This document shows, one piece after another, positions 1 to 9,521 of a DNA stretch of 64,000 nt. Origin of the DNA: Pleurocapsa sp. PCC 7319 (GTDB lineage: Bacteria > Cyanobacteriota > Cyanobacteriia > Cyanobacteriales > Xenococcaceae). The stretch covers positions 4,623,322 through 4,687,321 of the forward strand of contig NZ_KB235922.1 of the NCBI RefSeq assembly GCF_000332195.1. The letters run 5' to 3'. The notes beneath the pieces were generated by a model. It made no database searches and had not been told where the DNA came from. It was given only the letters and a program-made list of their open reading frames with translations. The translations under genes were made by a program, and so were the position numbers. Each line of letters begins with the position of its first letter. The stretch's first letter is position 1.

Positions 1-863
1 GCGATCAAGTTACTATTCTTGCCGCTCCCCATCCACAAGAATTTGTACGACACCAGGGAGCTTTTTATCAGGCGGGAACACCATTACTAGAAGCGGGGGT
101 CAATCTGGTTGCACCAGAAATTGCCGTCTTAGCCACCGCTCAATGTACCCAGCTATCGGTTTATCGTCGTCCACGGGTGGCAATTTTATCTACTGGAGAT
201 GAACTAGTTACCCCTGAACAAACTCTCCTACCAGGACAAATTGTCGATTCTAATCAGTATGCCTTGGCGAGCTTTGTTGCCAATAACGGTGGCATTCCCG
301 TTAAGTTGGGTATCGTGCCCGATCAACCAGAAATACTCAAAAATGCGATCGCTGAGGCGATTGAGTCAGTAGATGTTGTTTTATCCACCGGGGGGGTATC
401 CGTGGGCGACTATGATTATGTCGATCGCATTTTGGCAGAATTAGGCGGGACATTACATATTCGTAGTGTAGCAGTCAAACCTGGTAAACCCCTCACCGTA
501 GCTACTTTTGCCAACCATAATTGTTTATACTTTGGTATTCCCGGAAATCCCGTATCTGCTTTAGTTAGCTGCTGGCGTTTTGTTCAACCTGCCTTGAAAA
601 AACTATCAGGAAACAACAACTATCAACCACACTTTGTGAAAGCTATTACTCGTCATGATTTGAAAGCTGGAGGTAAAAGAGAAACCTACCTCTGGGGACA
701 ATTACATTTAGTTGACGGTGAATACGAATTTACTCTTGCTGGTGGTAGTCATAGTTCGGGTAATTTAATTAATTTGGCACAAACTAACGGTCTAGCGATC
801 ATACCTGTTGGGCAGAAATTAATTGCTGAAGGGGAAGAAGCCAGAGTTATGTTAATTGATTAG
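1..863 (+). CDS. moeA: Molybdopterin molybdenumtransferase MoeA (3' part)
   Basis: This enzyme inserts molybdate into adenylylated molybdopterin, the last step of molybdenum cofactor synthesis in the cytoplasm. The reading frame is open from base 3 at the window edge, so the N-terminal part of the gene lies outside. An internal GTG at 177 could be mistaken for a start, but the frame upstream of it already encodes MoeA-like sequence (VAPEIAVLATAQ). Recognisable family motifs are STGDEL, the glycine-rich GGVSVGDYDYV of the molybdopterin-binding domain, VKPGKP and GIPGNPVSA. The last ~70 residues form the C-terminal beta-barrel domain. No partner cofactor gene is visible in the window. The identification is firm and only the start is missing. 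Confidence 0.95.
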   Translation, partial: DQVTILAAPHPQEFVRHQGAFYQAGTPLLEAGVNLVAPEIAVLATAQCTQLSVYRRPRVAILSTGDELVTPEQTLLPGQIVDSNQYALASFVANNGGIPVKLGIVPDQPEILKNAIAEAIESVDVVLSTGGVSVGDYDYVDRILAELGGTLHIRSVAVKPGKPLTVATFANHNCLYFGIPGNPVSALVSCWRFVQPALKKLSGNNNYQPHFVKAITRHDLKAGGKRETYLWGQLHLVDGEYEFTLAGGSHSSGNLINLAQTNGLAIIPVGQKLIAEGEEARVMLID

Positions 864-920
864 TCACAGATTACTCCGCCGTCCCCATTCGAGGATAAAT
901 AAAACGACGGAGCCTTCTTA

Positions 921-999
921 CAAAAGTTGCTCATGGTGAGACAGTTTGCTTATGCCGGGGAACCCCGCCAACGGACTGTCTCGCAAGACCGCACTTTTG
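921..999. repeat. Palindromic intergenic element
   Basis: The outer arms CAAAAGT (921) and ACTTTTG (993) enclose inner arms GAGACAGT (938-945) and ACTGTCTC (975-982). The core is GGGGAACCCCGCCAACG at 957-973. The same core, again between inverted arms (GCAGTT/AACTGC), recurs at 57135-57173. It looks like a small dispersed palindromic repeat unit rather than a gene. It could also act as a transcription barrier between the converging moeA and the next minus-strand gene. Confidence 0.6.
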
Positions 1000-1044
1000 C
1001 GCTGCTGTGACCGTTGGTCAAAACAAATTATTTCAATTTGATTA

Positions 1045-1419
1045 TTACTTCTCTATTCTCAAGGGTGTACCTTGATGAAATCTCAGTTGCCATCCATCAT
1101 CCGAGCGCGACCAAATGGAACTTCTTAAACTCCTTTCTTCACCTTCTGGATAATTAACAATACTTATGTAAGTGATTTGGGCTATATTTTCATTTATGAG
1201 ACGAATTTTAAGGTCAATGAGAGGAAATACGCAGGGAATTTCTTGGCTAGTTACATTTAAAGTATCTGCTCTTAGATAAACTTTTCCAGAACGTCCAAAC
1301 TCAAAAAAATCTGGAGCAAGAACTTGTTCCATTTTAGGTATATCAAAACGAAAATTTGATTGCCACAATCCTTCTTCTAGTAGTTTCAGTACTTTGTAAT
1401 CTTCGTGACTAATTTTCAT
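1045..1419 (-). CDS. NTF2-like (DUF4440-type) protein
   Basis: This is a small soluble protein of about 124 residues with the helix-then-sheet pattern of the NTF2/SnoaL-like fold. It has an N-terminal helical part (EDYKVLKLLEEGLW), then LAPDFFEFGRSGKVY and a C-terminal strand pair ending DDGWQLRFHQGTPL, typical of DUF4440 proteins. I choose the ATG at 1419 (MKISHEDY). An in-frame TTG at 1458 would add 13 residues without homologous appearance. Members bind small ligands or are small enzymes, and the substrate cannot be read from sequence. It is a stand-alone minus-strand gene separated by 57 bp from the lipoprotein gene upstream. Confidence 0.7.
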   Translation of the reverse strand: MKISHEDYKVLKLLEEGLWQSNFRFDIPKMEQVLAPDFFEFGRSGKVYLRADTLNVTSQEIPCVFPLIDLKIRLINENIAQITYISIVNYPEGEERSLRSSIWSRSDDGWQLRFHQGTPLRIEK

Positions 1420-1515
1420 GAATGATGAATATGCAGAATACTTTTTAAAATCTGTCAACTAACCACTAGCCACGAACAACTAACATTTCCCATTATTCGC
1501 ATTTTTAATAGTAAT

Positions 1516-1989
1516 TCACTTATTCAAACAATAAGTATTAATTTCTTTAATTAAACTCTGCTGCATTTCTCCAGCCTTATTAGCATCTATTCGCGCTGCT
1601 TCGAGAGCATCGAAATTTTTGCTTTCTCTGGCATTTACGGCATCATAAGTAGCTTGAGAGTAAATACGATAAATACGAACTAATCTATTTTGATATCTAA
1701 TTAATTCGCTGTCATTTATATGCAAAGCTCTAATTTTGTTGGCAGCTTTATTCATCATCTCAGCCGCCTTTAACCAACTTCTCATTTCTGTTGGTTGTTC
1801 GTCATTGGTATAACTGACATTTTTGCTATTCTCAGTAACATTGTGGGCAATCTGAAAAATTTGTTCACACTGAGTAAATTGATTTTCTCCACAGCCAGCG
1901 ACCAATAAACTCAATAGGATACCAAGAAAAGTTAATTTGCCATTAACCCTCAGGTACACAGTGCGATCGCTTTGTCTCCCAACGAACAT
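1516..1989 (-). CDS. Putative lipoprotein, function unknown
   Basis: I do not recognise a family. The N-terminus carries a hydrophobic stretch (FLGILLSLLVAGC) ending in a lipobox, so the mature protein probably starts at the cysteine near residue 33 and is membrane-anchored. The remaining ~120 residues are predominantly helical and charged, with a possible coiled-coil segment around AAEMMNKAANKIRALHINDSELI. The stretch before the hydrophobic core is long for a signal peptide and is partly encoded over a HIP1 site (1966-1973), so the true start could be further inside. The gene lies 26 bp from galE on the same strand and may share its transcript. Confidence 0.65.
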   Translation of the reverse strand: MFVGRQSDRTVYLRVNGKLTFLGILLSLLVAGCGENQFTQCEQIFQIAHNVTENSKNVSYTNDEQPTEMRSWLKAAEMMNKAANKIRALHINDSELIRYQNRLVRIYRIYSQATYDAVNARESKNFDALEAARIDANKAGEMQQSLIKEINTYCLNK

Positions 1990-2015
1990 TTTTGCTATTA
2001 TTTTTTACTTCTTAC

Positions 2016-3014
2016 TTATCCATGTCGCTTTTGATGCCATTGCCAAGCATGATTAATGATAACCTGAAGATCGGCGTATTGAGGATTCCAACCCAGCTTT
2101 TGACGAACTTTCTGACTACTGCCAACTAGAATGGGCGCATCTCCTGGTCGGCGATCGCTTTCTAAAGCAGGAATCTCTAAACCTGTTACCTGACGAGCAG
2201 TTTCAATTACCTCGCGCACTGAAAATCCATTACCATTACCCAGGTTAAATACATCCGATTCACCCCCAGACAATAAATACTCTAATCCCAAAACGTGTGC
2301 GTCGGCTAAATCATTCACGTGAATATAATCTCGCACACAAGTACCATCAGGAGTATCGTAATCCGTGCCAAAGATATACAAAGATTGACGTTTTTTGAGG
2401 GCAGTTAGTAAAGCGAGGGGAATCAGGTGAGTTTCTGGCTGATGATCTTCTCCTAATAAGCCCTCAGGATCTGCACCACAGGCATTAAAATAGCGAAATG
2501 CCACGGATTTTAAATTAAAAGCAGTATCAAAATCACTTAAAATTCGCTCCACCATATCCTTACTTGCTGCATAAGGACTTAGGGGATTATGGGGATGATT
2601 TTCGGTCATGGGTACTTCTTTGGGCATCCCATAAACAGCACAGGTGGAAGAAAAGACAATTTTATTAATTCCGTGCGCTAACATTGCTTCTAATAGATTT
2701 AAGGTACTGGCAACGTTGTTACGATAGTACTTTCCTGGCTCTTTAACCGATTCCCCTACAGCTATGTAAGCAGCAAAGTGCATTACTGCATCAATTTTAT
2801 GGGCAGTAAATAACCGATCTAATAAAGGGCGATCGCTGGTGTCGCCGACAACTAGCTTAACTTGAACTACATCATCAATTATTTCTTGATGTCCATAGGA
2901 TAGATTATCTAAGATGATTACTTCATAACCTGCTTTTTTTAATGCCAATGCTGCATGAGAGCCGATATAGCCAGCACCACCAGTGACTAAAATAGTCTGC
3001 TTCTTAGATGTCAT
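2016..3014 (-). CDS. galE: UDP-glucose 4-epimerase
   Basis: GalE interconverts UDP-glucose and UDP-galactose, supplying galactose for glycolipids and surface polysaccharides. The 332-residue length is normal for the family. The NAD-binding Rossmann motif GGAGYIGSH is at residues 12-20. The catalytic triad is present as S123/T124 in FSSTCAVYG and Y148-x3-K152 in SPYAASKDM. Substrate-binding sequences NPYGADPEG-like (NACGADPEG) and DGTCVRDYIHV are also visible. It belongs to the extended short-chain dehydrogenase family. The gene is followed 59 bp away by sds on the same strand, with no obvious functional link. Confidence is high. Confidence 0.95.
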   Translation of the reverse strand: MTSKKQTILVTGGAGYIGSHAALALKKAGYEVIILDNLSYGHQEIIDDVVQVKLVVGDTSDRPLLDRLFTAHKIDAVMHFAAYIAVGESVKEPGKYYRNNVASTLNLLEAMLAHGINKIVFSSTCAVYGMPKEVPMTENHPHNPLSPYAASKDMVERILSDFDTAFNLKSVAFRYFNACGADPEGLLGEDHQPETHLIPLALLTALKKRQSLYIFGTDYDTPDGTCVRDYIHVNDLADAHVLGLEYLLSGGESDVFNLGNGNGFSVREVIETARQVTGLEIPALESDRRPGDAPILVGSSQKVRQKLGWNPQYADLQVIINHAWQWHQKRHG

Positions 3015-3073
3015 CTAAGCTTACTCCTTAGATAAATTTAAATTATTAAGTGAACTTATTTTAATAGCTGGAT

Positions 3074-4048
3074 TTAATATAATCGACTAACAGCATAATC
3101 TGTCAACTGATTTAGTGCCTTAGTCGAATCTGAAGCAGCTAAGCAACTTAAATTTTGAGCTGCCATGCGAGCATGATCTTTAGCTAGCTGACGGGCTTGC
3201 TCAATTCCATCGCTGTTTTTGATCAATTCTAAAGCAGTGCTTAAATCGTCTGGTTCAGAAAATTCTCTTTCAATCAAAATTTTTAAATAAGGTCTTTGTT
3301 CGAGTGCGTAAAGTACCGGAGCCGTTAAATTGCCACTAGCTAAATCTGAGCCAGCCGGTTTACCTAATACTTCAGTTGAAGTAGTGAAGTCTAAGATATC
3401 ATCAACAATCTGAAAAGCTAGACCCAAGTTTCGACCATAATGGTAAAGGTTTTCGATGACTTCTGGAGTCGCATCACTTAATACTGCCGAGGCTTTGGAG
3501 CTATTTGCCATTAGAGAAGCCGTCTTATAGTAGCTCTTATCAAGATAGGCATCAATTGAAGCACTAGTATCGAAACAATTTATACTTTGTAAGATTTCTC
3601 CTTCTGCATAATCTCTAATTACTTCTGAAAGTAATTTCACTACTTGTAAGCTATCCAAGTTGGCTAAATACCAGGATGATTGAGCAAATAGAAAATCGCC
3701 AGCTAATACGGCAATTTTGTTGTCAAACAGATTATTAACTGATTTTACATTGCGACGTAAATCTGCCTCGTCTACAACATCATCATGTACTAGGCTAGCT
3801 GTATGAATCATTTCTGTGATTTCTGCCAAACGACGATGATGATGGGTAAGCTGGTGATCTGGCATCGTAGCTCTAGAAACTAACAAGACAATTGCCGGTC
3901 TGATGCGTTTGCCTCCAGCTGCGAATAGATGTTCTGCTGCTGCACCTAAAATAGGGTGTCGGGCTCCAATCAGTTTTTTGAGATTATCTGTAAGAATCTG
4001 TAGATCATTTTCAACGGGGGCTAATAGGGAAGTTGTAGAAGATATCAT
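3074..4048 (-). CDS. sds: Solanesyl/polyprenyl diphosphate synthase
   Basis: This is a trans-prenyltransferase that builds the long isoprenoid tail, probably C45 for plastoquinone in cyanobacteria. It adds isopentenyl diphosphate units to an allylic primer. Both aspartate-rich Mg-binding motifs are intact: DDVVD at residues 89-93 (LVHDDVVDEAD) and DDILD at 216-220 (QIVDDILDF). GGKRIRP, which binds the IPP diphosphate, is at about residues 45-51. The 324-aa length matches cyanobacterial Sds. Chain length cannot be proved by eye, so the solanesyl assignment comes from family knowledge of cyanobacterial single-subunit enzymes. Confidence 0.92.
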   Translation of the reverse strand: MISSTTSLLAPVENDLQILTDNLKKLIGARHPILGAAAEHLFAAGGKRIRPAIVLLVSRATMPDHQLTHHHRRLAEITEMIHTASLVHDDVVDEADLRRNVKSVNNLFDNKIAVLAGDFLFAQSSWYLANLDSLQVVKLLSEVIRDYAEGEILQSINCFDTSASIDAYLDKSYYKTASLMANSSKASAVLSDATPEVIENLYHYGRNLGLAFQIVDDILDFTTSTEVLGKPAGSDLASGNLTAPVLYALEQRPYLKILIEREFSEPDDLSTALELIKNSDGIEQARQLAKDHARMAAQNLSCLAASDSTKALNQLTDYAVSRLY

Positions 4049-4624
4049 TGTTAAGCCAATTCTGGCAGTTATTATTATTTAAGAAACTTTACATATTATT
4101 GTACTTATTTTAAGGGAAGCCAGCCTAATAACCAATGATTAACCATTTAAGTAACAATAAAATCTAGCATCCAAGGCTGATTATTATGTTATTCTAAAAA
4201 TATAAGATTTTTAAAAAATTAGCAGTTGTCAAGGTAATGAAATTGCCTTGCAGCGTAATTCTGGCTAATAAGCATAACCATACAGTGCTTACTAAGTCTG
4301 CTCCACTGCATAATTTGATAAAAATATAGCTAGATAAAGTTTAGGGTGCATCCCAGCGATTATCTGCTTGTTACATTAGCCTCAATGTATATCATCTAAA
4401 GATAATCTGATTGAACTAATTTCAGATTCTTTTCTGGTGTGAGATTGCAGTTTCAGCAGTTTCGAGAAAAACTGTTGGACTAATCAGCTCATTATCTGGC
4501 ATTTTTTGTGCCAGTAAATAATTAGGATTCATGAAATAACTGAATCATAATTGTCTGTCATGGGGCGTTTACTTGACCAAAAATTCAACTTATATCACCT
4601 GTACTATTAACCCATCACCATCCA
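4049..4624. other. Long AT-rich spacer, no gene seen
   Basis: About 575 bases separate the start of sds from the small plus-strand gene at 4625. I see no convincing coding frame or RNA fold. The only notable structure is a short hairpin near 4497-4514 (TGGCA, T-rich loop, TGCCA). The region probably holds the divergent promoters of sds and the small gene. Confidence 0.4.
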
Positions 4625-4786
4625 ATGAGTTTCACCACTTTACCCGTTTTCATCTTACTTTTTGCGGTTGTTTATCTTGTGACTATTTACGGTTTACTTA
4701 AGATGGCCGAAATGCAAAATTATGGTAAGAATGTTGTTTCTCATAACTCTGAAGAAACTTCTAATTACACTAAAAAAATATCCTAG
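4625..4786 (+). CDS. Small single-span membrane protein (53 aa)
   Basis: The frame encodes a 53-residue protein that I do not recognise. It starts MSFTTLPVF, has one hydrophobic helix at about residues 5-26 (FILLFAVVYLVTIYGLL), and ends in a polar tail rich in Asn, Ser and Lys. The size and one-helix topology resemble small subunits of thylakoid complexes, but no specific family signature is visible. There is no strong ribosome-binding site. It lies alone on the plus strand between divergent sds and convergent murI. It could be a genuine conserved small protein or a chance open frame. Confidence 0.45.
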   Translation: MSFTTLPVFILLFAVVYLVTIYGLLKMAEMQNYGKNVVSHNSEETSNYTKKIS

Positions 4787-4965
4787 ATAATAACTATACA
4801 TATCAATAGTTAAAATTTAGATATCTCAAGGGAGGATGTCCAAGAAGCTCCTGTTGGAGTCTCCTAGCTATTTTTAGCTTAGGACAACAAGTTGAATTGA
4901 TTGTTTAATACTGCAAATAGTATAAACAGAATTTGGAACTTCAAACAATACTTTTTAGACATCCT

Positions 4966-5799
4966 CTAATCAAGGGGATTAAGAGCGACCATCCCTGCTG
5001 ATAACTCTTTGACCTGAATTTTTTCCACTTGAGGATAGTAACCCAGCCACTGGCGAGATAGGTCGGCGAATTGTTGAGGGGGACCACTAACGCAAAAACG
5101 TGTTGGTAAAGGAAAGCAGTTATTTCTTAGTCCTAATAAAGATAATTCTTTTTCCGCTGCCACCACAATATGTTCTGCTGGGTCAACAATTTGTACTGAA
5201 GCTGGCAATAATGAACAAATTGTTTTCTCCAAGTGCTTGTAATGTGTACAACCATAGATTAAGGTGTCAATATTTTTTTGTAATAAAGGTTTTAAATATT
5301 GTTGCGCTATTTGTCGAGTATAGTTTGTGTGAAGCTGGTTTTGTTCAATCAGACGCACAAATTCAGGGCAAGGAATTTCCCATACTTGAGTCTGAGGATT
5401 AATTTCTTGGATTGCTTGACGATAGGCATGGCTTTTAGCGGTGGCTGTAGTAGCAATAACTCCAACCCGCTTTCCTAGTTTTACCGCAGCTCTAGCGCCT
5501 GAGAGAATAACACCCAGGATGGGAACATCGTATTCTTGTCTAACAGTTTCCAAAGCTAAAGCTGAACTAGTATTACAAGCCATAATGACCATTTTTACAT
5601 CTTGCTTGCACATCCAGTCTAATATTTCACGAACAAACTGCAAGATTTCTTCAGGCGATCGCATTCCGTAGGGTAAACGAGCAGAATCAGCAAAGTATAA
5701 GAGAGACTCCGAGGGCATTTGGCGATAAATCTCCCTCAAAACCGTTAATCCACCCACACCACTATCAAACAAACCAATTCGCAGATTAGAATTTTTCAT
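4966..5799 (-). CDS. murI: Glutamate racemase
   Basis: MurI makes D-glutamate for peptidoglycan by cofactor-independent racemisation in the cytoplasm. The two catalytic cysteines are present: C75 in MACNTSSA and C184 in IYGCTHYKHL. The FDSGVGGLTVL motif with its aspartate is at residues 11-21, and FADSARLPYG is at about 36-45. The 277-aa length is usual. The gene lies downstream of the AMIN/amidase_3 gene on the same strand with a ~100 bp gap. This is a common cyanobacterial arrangement linking wall precursor synthesis to wall remodelling. Confidence 0.95.
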   Translation of the reverse strand: MKNSNLRIGLFDSGVGGLTVLREIYRQMPSESLLYFADSARLPYGMRSPEEILQFVREILDWMCKQDVKMVIMACNTSSALALETVRQEYDVPILGVILSGARAAVKLGKRVGVIATTATAKSHAYRQAIQEINPQTQVWEIPCPEFVRLIEQNQLHTNYTRQIAQQYLKPLLQKNIDTLIYGCTHYKHLEKTICSLLPASVQIVDPAEHIVVAAEKELSLLGLRNNCFPLPTRFCVSGPPQQFADLSRQWLGYYPQVEKIQVKELSAGMVALNPLD

Positions 5800-5900
5800 C
5801 TTTGATTTAATTTAGATAAATAATTATATTCTTTATATTTTTGATACCCATAGAGATTAAGAAGCTCGAACGCGACTCATAAAGTGTTGAGTAAATATAC

Positions 5901-7814
5901 CTAAATACCACTCTGTTTAATATACTCTATAATTCCTCGTGCGATCGCTTCTGCCATTTGACGACGGTGATTAGGATCTTTAAGTCGAGAAGAATCATCC
6001 GCACCAGTCAAAAAACCTACTTCTACTAAGACAGCGGGGGCAATTGAATGTCTCAAAACATAAAATCTTGCTCGGCGAATACCTCGGTTATCAATATTGA
6101 CTCCATTCAGAATACTCCAGTGAATTACTTCTGCCAGACGACGACCACTTTTGTAGTAATAAGTTTCCAGACCATTGACATCGGGACGACTGAGATTAAT
6201 CGCATTGGCATGAATACTGACAAATAAATCAGCATTGCGATCATTAGCTAAATCAGTTCTACCTTGAAGACTGATAAAGTAATCACTGTCTCGAGTCATA
6301 ATGACCTCAATCCCTTGTTTTCTGAGAATTTCGGCTACATCTAGGGAAATTGGCAAGACTACGTCTTTTTCACGGAAGCCGCCAATACCAATCGTGCCTG
6401 GATCCTTACCTCCATGTCCAGGATCGATAATAATTCTCGGGCGATCGCTAGCAGGAATCAAAGAAGGCGGTTGCTGGAAAGGTCTGTCTTTCGGGGCTTT
6501 GGCAAATTCAGGAGGTAACAAAGGAGCTTCATTCTGTGGTGGTAGAGAAGTGCCAATCTCAATGGGTAAAGCGATCGTCTCTTCCTCGGAACTAAGCTGA
6601 CCCAGACGATATCTTAATCTGGTTGTCACTTCTAAAACCACCTGAGAGTCTTCTTGTCGAACCTTTAATTGAGAAATCGGGCTACCCGCCTTTAATTCAG
6701 GACCTTGAAAATCTTCGGCTAATTCAGCGTTATTAATGGTTACTTGGTAAATACCATTACTTAGTCTAGAAGTAACTGCCGAAAGCTCAGTATCTGCCTG
6801 AACAAGCAATTGGCTGTCACTATCGGTTAGTTCGATCTCATCAATCTGACTTAGCTCTGCTGTTGTTTCTTCCTGAGGAAAGAGAGGTTCTAATGTTGCT
6901 GCTTCGGACTCAGAAGTTTCGGAAGCAGTGGCTACATTGGTAGAGGTAGGCAATTTGCCCCGAGGAACTAACAATAACCCTTGAATGCGGCTAAATGTAG
7001 CTAGCCAGTCAGGACTACCTTCAGCTACTTTTAAGCTCATTTTCGCTTCAGCAGCAGAAACCTGTTCAAATTCAATTGTAGAAACTCCATATTGATTCAC
7101 GGCTACCGACTGAGAGGCTAAATCAGTAGGAAGAGTAATTCCCTCAAGAACAAAGTCAATGCGATCGCCATCTCTTTGAGAATCGATTTTTATTTTTCTA
7201 TTGCCATCAATATTAATAAAAAAGCCATTTTTAGTGGCTCGAATGTGAGGAGAATTTACAGTATTAGTAGTCCTAGAACTACTACCAGTACTACCAGTAG
7301 TCCTAATATTGGTAGTAGTATTACGGGGAACTTCTGCTGACTCTAGTCCAGGTAAAGATGATGGCAGCTCAACCTGAGGAAGCTCTAGGACTTCTCGATC
7401 ATCATTTCTGGCGGTATTGATTCGAGAAATATAAGGCTGTGGTATTTCTACAGTCCACTGAGTGGGAGAAATACCACGAAATTGAATTTCATCAGAGTCA
7501 ATAGTATAGCCAGGGGCGAACTCTACTACAATACGGGACATATTTGGTTCTGGTTGTCCAATTCTGAACCCTCTAATTGCCCCCTGATATTGCTCTTTAA
7601 CAGTCTCTCTTCCTAAAGTTGTGCCTGGTAAATCAATCACCAAACGAGTTGGATTACTGAGTAACTGCGCCTTAGGTTGTACCCCCTCATCAGTAATAAA
7701 AACCAGATTGTTATCTTGCTCTTCAAATTCCCAAGATATGATTTTTCCAGCTTGAGCGGGGGCACATAGCAGAAAAATACCGATAAAACTTGGTAATAGC
7801 CAGTGAAATCTCAC
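5901..7814 (-). CDS. amiC: N-acetylmuramoyl-L-alanine amidase with AMIN domain
   Basis: This is a zinc amidase that cleaves the lactyl-alanine bond of peptidoglycan in the periplasm, used in cyanobacteria for cell separation. The N-terminus has a signal peptide (LLPSFIGIFLLCAPAQAG). An AMIN domain follows at about residues 25-130, with a second AMIN-like block near 195-285. A long Ser/Thr/Glu-rich linker comes next, and the amidase_3 domain occupies about 460-635. Zinc-site features are IIIDPGHGGKDPG, the following glutamate in FREKDVV, SIHANA, and the catalytic glutamate in LVEVGFLTG. A GAGGAG ribosome-binding site precedes the start at 7814. Which paralogue it is (AmiC1/2) cannot be decided. 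Confidence 0.9.
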   Translation of the reverse strand: MRFHWLLPSFIGIFLLCAPAQAGKIISWEFEEQDNNLVFITDEGVQPKAQLLSNPTRLVIDLPGTTLGRETVKEQYQGAIRGFRIGQPEPNMSRIVVEFAPGYTIDSDEIQFRGISPTQWTVEIPQPYISRINTARNDDREVLELPQVELPSSLPGLESAEVPRNTTTNIRTTGSTGSSSRTTNTVNSPHIRATKNGFFINIDGNRKIKIDSQRDGDRIDFVLEGITLPTDLASQSVAVNQYGVSTIEFEQVSAAEAKMSLKVAEGSPDWLATFSRIQGLLLVPRGKLPTSTNVATASETSESEAATLEPLFPQEETTAELSQIDEIELTDSDSQLLVQADTELSAVTSRLSNGIYQVTINNAELAEDFQGPELKAGSPISQLKVRQEDSQVVLEVTTRLRYRLGQLSSEEETIALPIEIGTSLPPQNEAPLLPPEFAKAPKDRPFQQPPSLIPASDRPRIIIDPGHGGKDPGTIGIGGFREKDVVLPISLDVAEILRKQGIEVIMTRDSDYFISLQGRTDLANDRNADLFVSIHANAINLSRPDVNGLETYYYKSGRRLAEVIHWSILNGVNIDNRGIRRARFYVLRHSIAPAVLVEVGFLTGADDSSRLKDPNHRRQMAEAIARGIIEYIKQSGI

Positions 7815-8114
7815 AATGATTGCTCCTCACAAAGAGTAGAAACTGACCGTTGACCTCCGGCTAGCGAAGACTCCCAAACCAAATGGAAACAGAATAACCA
7901 ATCAAGATTTGATACCCAATTAACTTTGTTTAGTAGGAGTAATGCTAACCCGAGAATATTCTTAGTCAACTCCATTAGAACTTTATAATACCTATTCTTG
8001 AATTTTGATCTATCGAGACGTAAATAGAAGCAATTTGGTTTCATAAACTACTCAAGGCGAATCACAAGGCAACTTTATGGATGTTTATACGATGAGCTTC
8101 GCCTAATTATGTTG
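7815..8114. other. Spacer upstream of amidase gene
   Basis: This stretch contains a 77-codon open frame on the minus strand that runs into the amidase start. Its composition looks non-coding, with no domain and many Trp, Leu and Asn without pattern. I see only the amidase ribosome-binding site (GAGGAG) near its end. Confidence 0.35.
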
Positions 8115-9521
8115 TCATTCTGGAACTTTGTCCACCGATTGACTAATAGGTTCGGTCTCTTTAAACACTAAGCGTAACAAGGGAGGTGCAATAAAAGTAG
8201 TCGAAATCACCATCACAATAATGGCGGCTTCCGTAGCTTCCGATAAAGCTCCGCTTGCCGAACCAACACCAGCAAAGACTAACCCAACTTCTCCCCGGGG
8301 AATCATGCCCACACCGATCGCCAGTTTATTTAAATCGGGGTTCCCAAAAACAGTAAATCCCGTAATTACTTTACCCAGAATAGCAACCACAATTAAAAAA
8401 GTAGCAATAATTAATCCCTCACGGTTAGTTGGTACGGCTGGATTAAGCACACTTAAGTCTGTTTGGGCACCAACACAGACAAAAAAGATGGGCACGAAAA
8501 AATCTGCCAGAGGAATTACTTGTTCTTCTAATTCTTTCCTTTTGTCGGTTTCAGCTAAAATTAGTCCCGCAGCAAATGCTCCGAGAATCCCTTCTAGATG
8601 AATGGCGGTCGCAATATAAGATAAGGAGAAGGCGAATACTAAGCCAGTTAATAATACTTGACCTCGTGTTTTCATTTCATTAACTAAGCCAACTAAGAGC
8701 GGGCTAAGCAAACGACCCAGCAAAATTGAACCGATCAGAAACACCGCCGCACTAATTACCAGATAAATAATATTACTAACCTGAATTTCTCCAGTTTTAA
8801 CTAAGCTTGCCACTACTGCCAAAACTACAATCCCTAAGATATCATCCAGTACCGCCGCACCAATAATAATTTGACCTTCTTCTGAACTAAGTTGTCCTAA
8901 TTCGGCTAAAACCTTGGCAGTGATGCCAATACTCGTAGCAGTCAAAGCTGCACCAGCAAAAATTGCTGGCACTACAGGGGTGTTAAAAATATATACTAGG
9001 CCTACTGTACCGGCCACAAATGGAGCAACTACCCCAACGACTGCTACGACAGCGGCGATCGGTCCGACGCGAATCAATTCCTTAAGGTCAGACTCAAGAC
9101 CAATTTCAAACAGGAGAATAATTACTCCTAGTTCTGAAAGCAAACTAATTACTTCACTTTGAGCGGCAAATACTGATGAGGCAGACTCTGGAGGCAATCC
9201 TGCGGTATTTTGGAGCAAGCTGATAATAAGAGAGTCTTCGGCCAAACTACCACTTTCAGGAAAGACTAACAGACGAAATGCGGAGATACCAATCAATACC
9301 CCGCCAACTAATTCTCCCAGCACTGGTGGTAAATTTATCCGGGAACAAATTTCGCCTCCTAACTTACTGGCAAAGTAAATTACAACTAAACTCAGTAAAA
9401 CTCCTGCTAGAACTAGAGTACCTTCTTCAGCTTCGGATTCTGTAGCGGCTTCTGCCGCAGTCGCGAGCAAAGGTGAATCGGTCAGCCAATTCCAAGGCAA
9501 CATACAAATATTATCGGTCAT
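8115..9521 (-). CDS. nhaS3: NhaS3-type Na+/H+ antiporter (CPA2)
   Basis: This is a monovalent cation:proton antiporter of the CPA2 family, about 468 residues with 11-13 membrane helices. The sequence LVLAGVLLSLVVIYFASKLGGEICSRINLPPVLGELVGG is the N-terminal part typical of cyanobacterial NhaS3, which in Synechocystis is an essential thylakoid antiporter. Other CPA2 marks are LLFEIGLESDLKEL, ALTATSIGITAKVL, GAAVLDDILGIVVLA (the ion-binding Asp pair) and IPRGEVGLVFA. No C-terminal TrkA-N domain is present, which fits NhaS3 rather than KefB/C. The match rests on sequence memory and is strong for the family, good for the specific symbol. Confidence 0.85.
   Translation of the reverse strand: MTDNICMLPWNWLTDSPLLATAAEAATESEAEEGTLVLAGVLLSLVVIYFASKLGGEICSRINLPPVLGELVGGVLIGISAFRLLVFPESGSLAEDSLIISLLQNTAGLPPESASSVFAAQSEVISLLSELGVIILLFEIGLESDLKELIRVGPIAAVVAVVGVVAPFVAGTVGLVYIFNTPVVPAIFAGAALTATSIGITAKVLAELGQLSSEEGQIIIGAAVLDDILGIVVLAVVASLVKTGEIQVSNIIYLVISAAVFLIGSILLGRLLSPLLVGLVNEMKTRGQVLLTGLVFAFSLSYIATAIHLEGILGAFAAGLILAETDKRKELEEQVIPLADFFVPIFFVCVGAQTDLSVLNPAVPTNREGLIIATFLIVVAILGKVITGFTVFGNPDLNKLAIGVGMIPRGEVGLVFAGVGSASGALSEATEAAIIVMVISTTFIAPPLLRLVFKETEPISQSVDKVPE

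Noticed and set aside
4876-4884. TTAGGACA box that could mark another MITE
   Set aside because: The matching TGTCCTAA and TATAGC termini are absent nearby, so it is only a partial match.
7811-8044. 77-codon minus-strand frame overlapping the amidase start
   Set aside because: It shows no domain, its composition is irregular, and it overlaps the amidase start. It is more likely leader sequence.
8221-9162. Long plus-strand frames opposite the antiporter gene
   Set aside because: They are mirror frames of a hydrophobic gene, rich in Ala/Pro/Thr and without domains.
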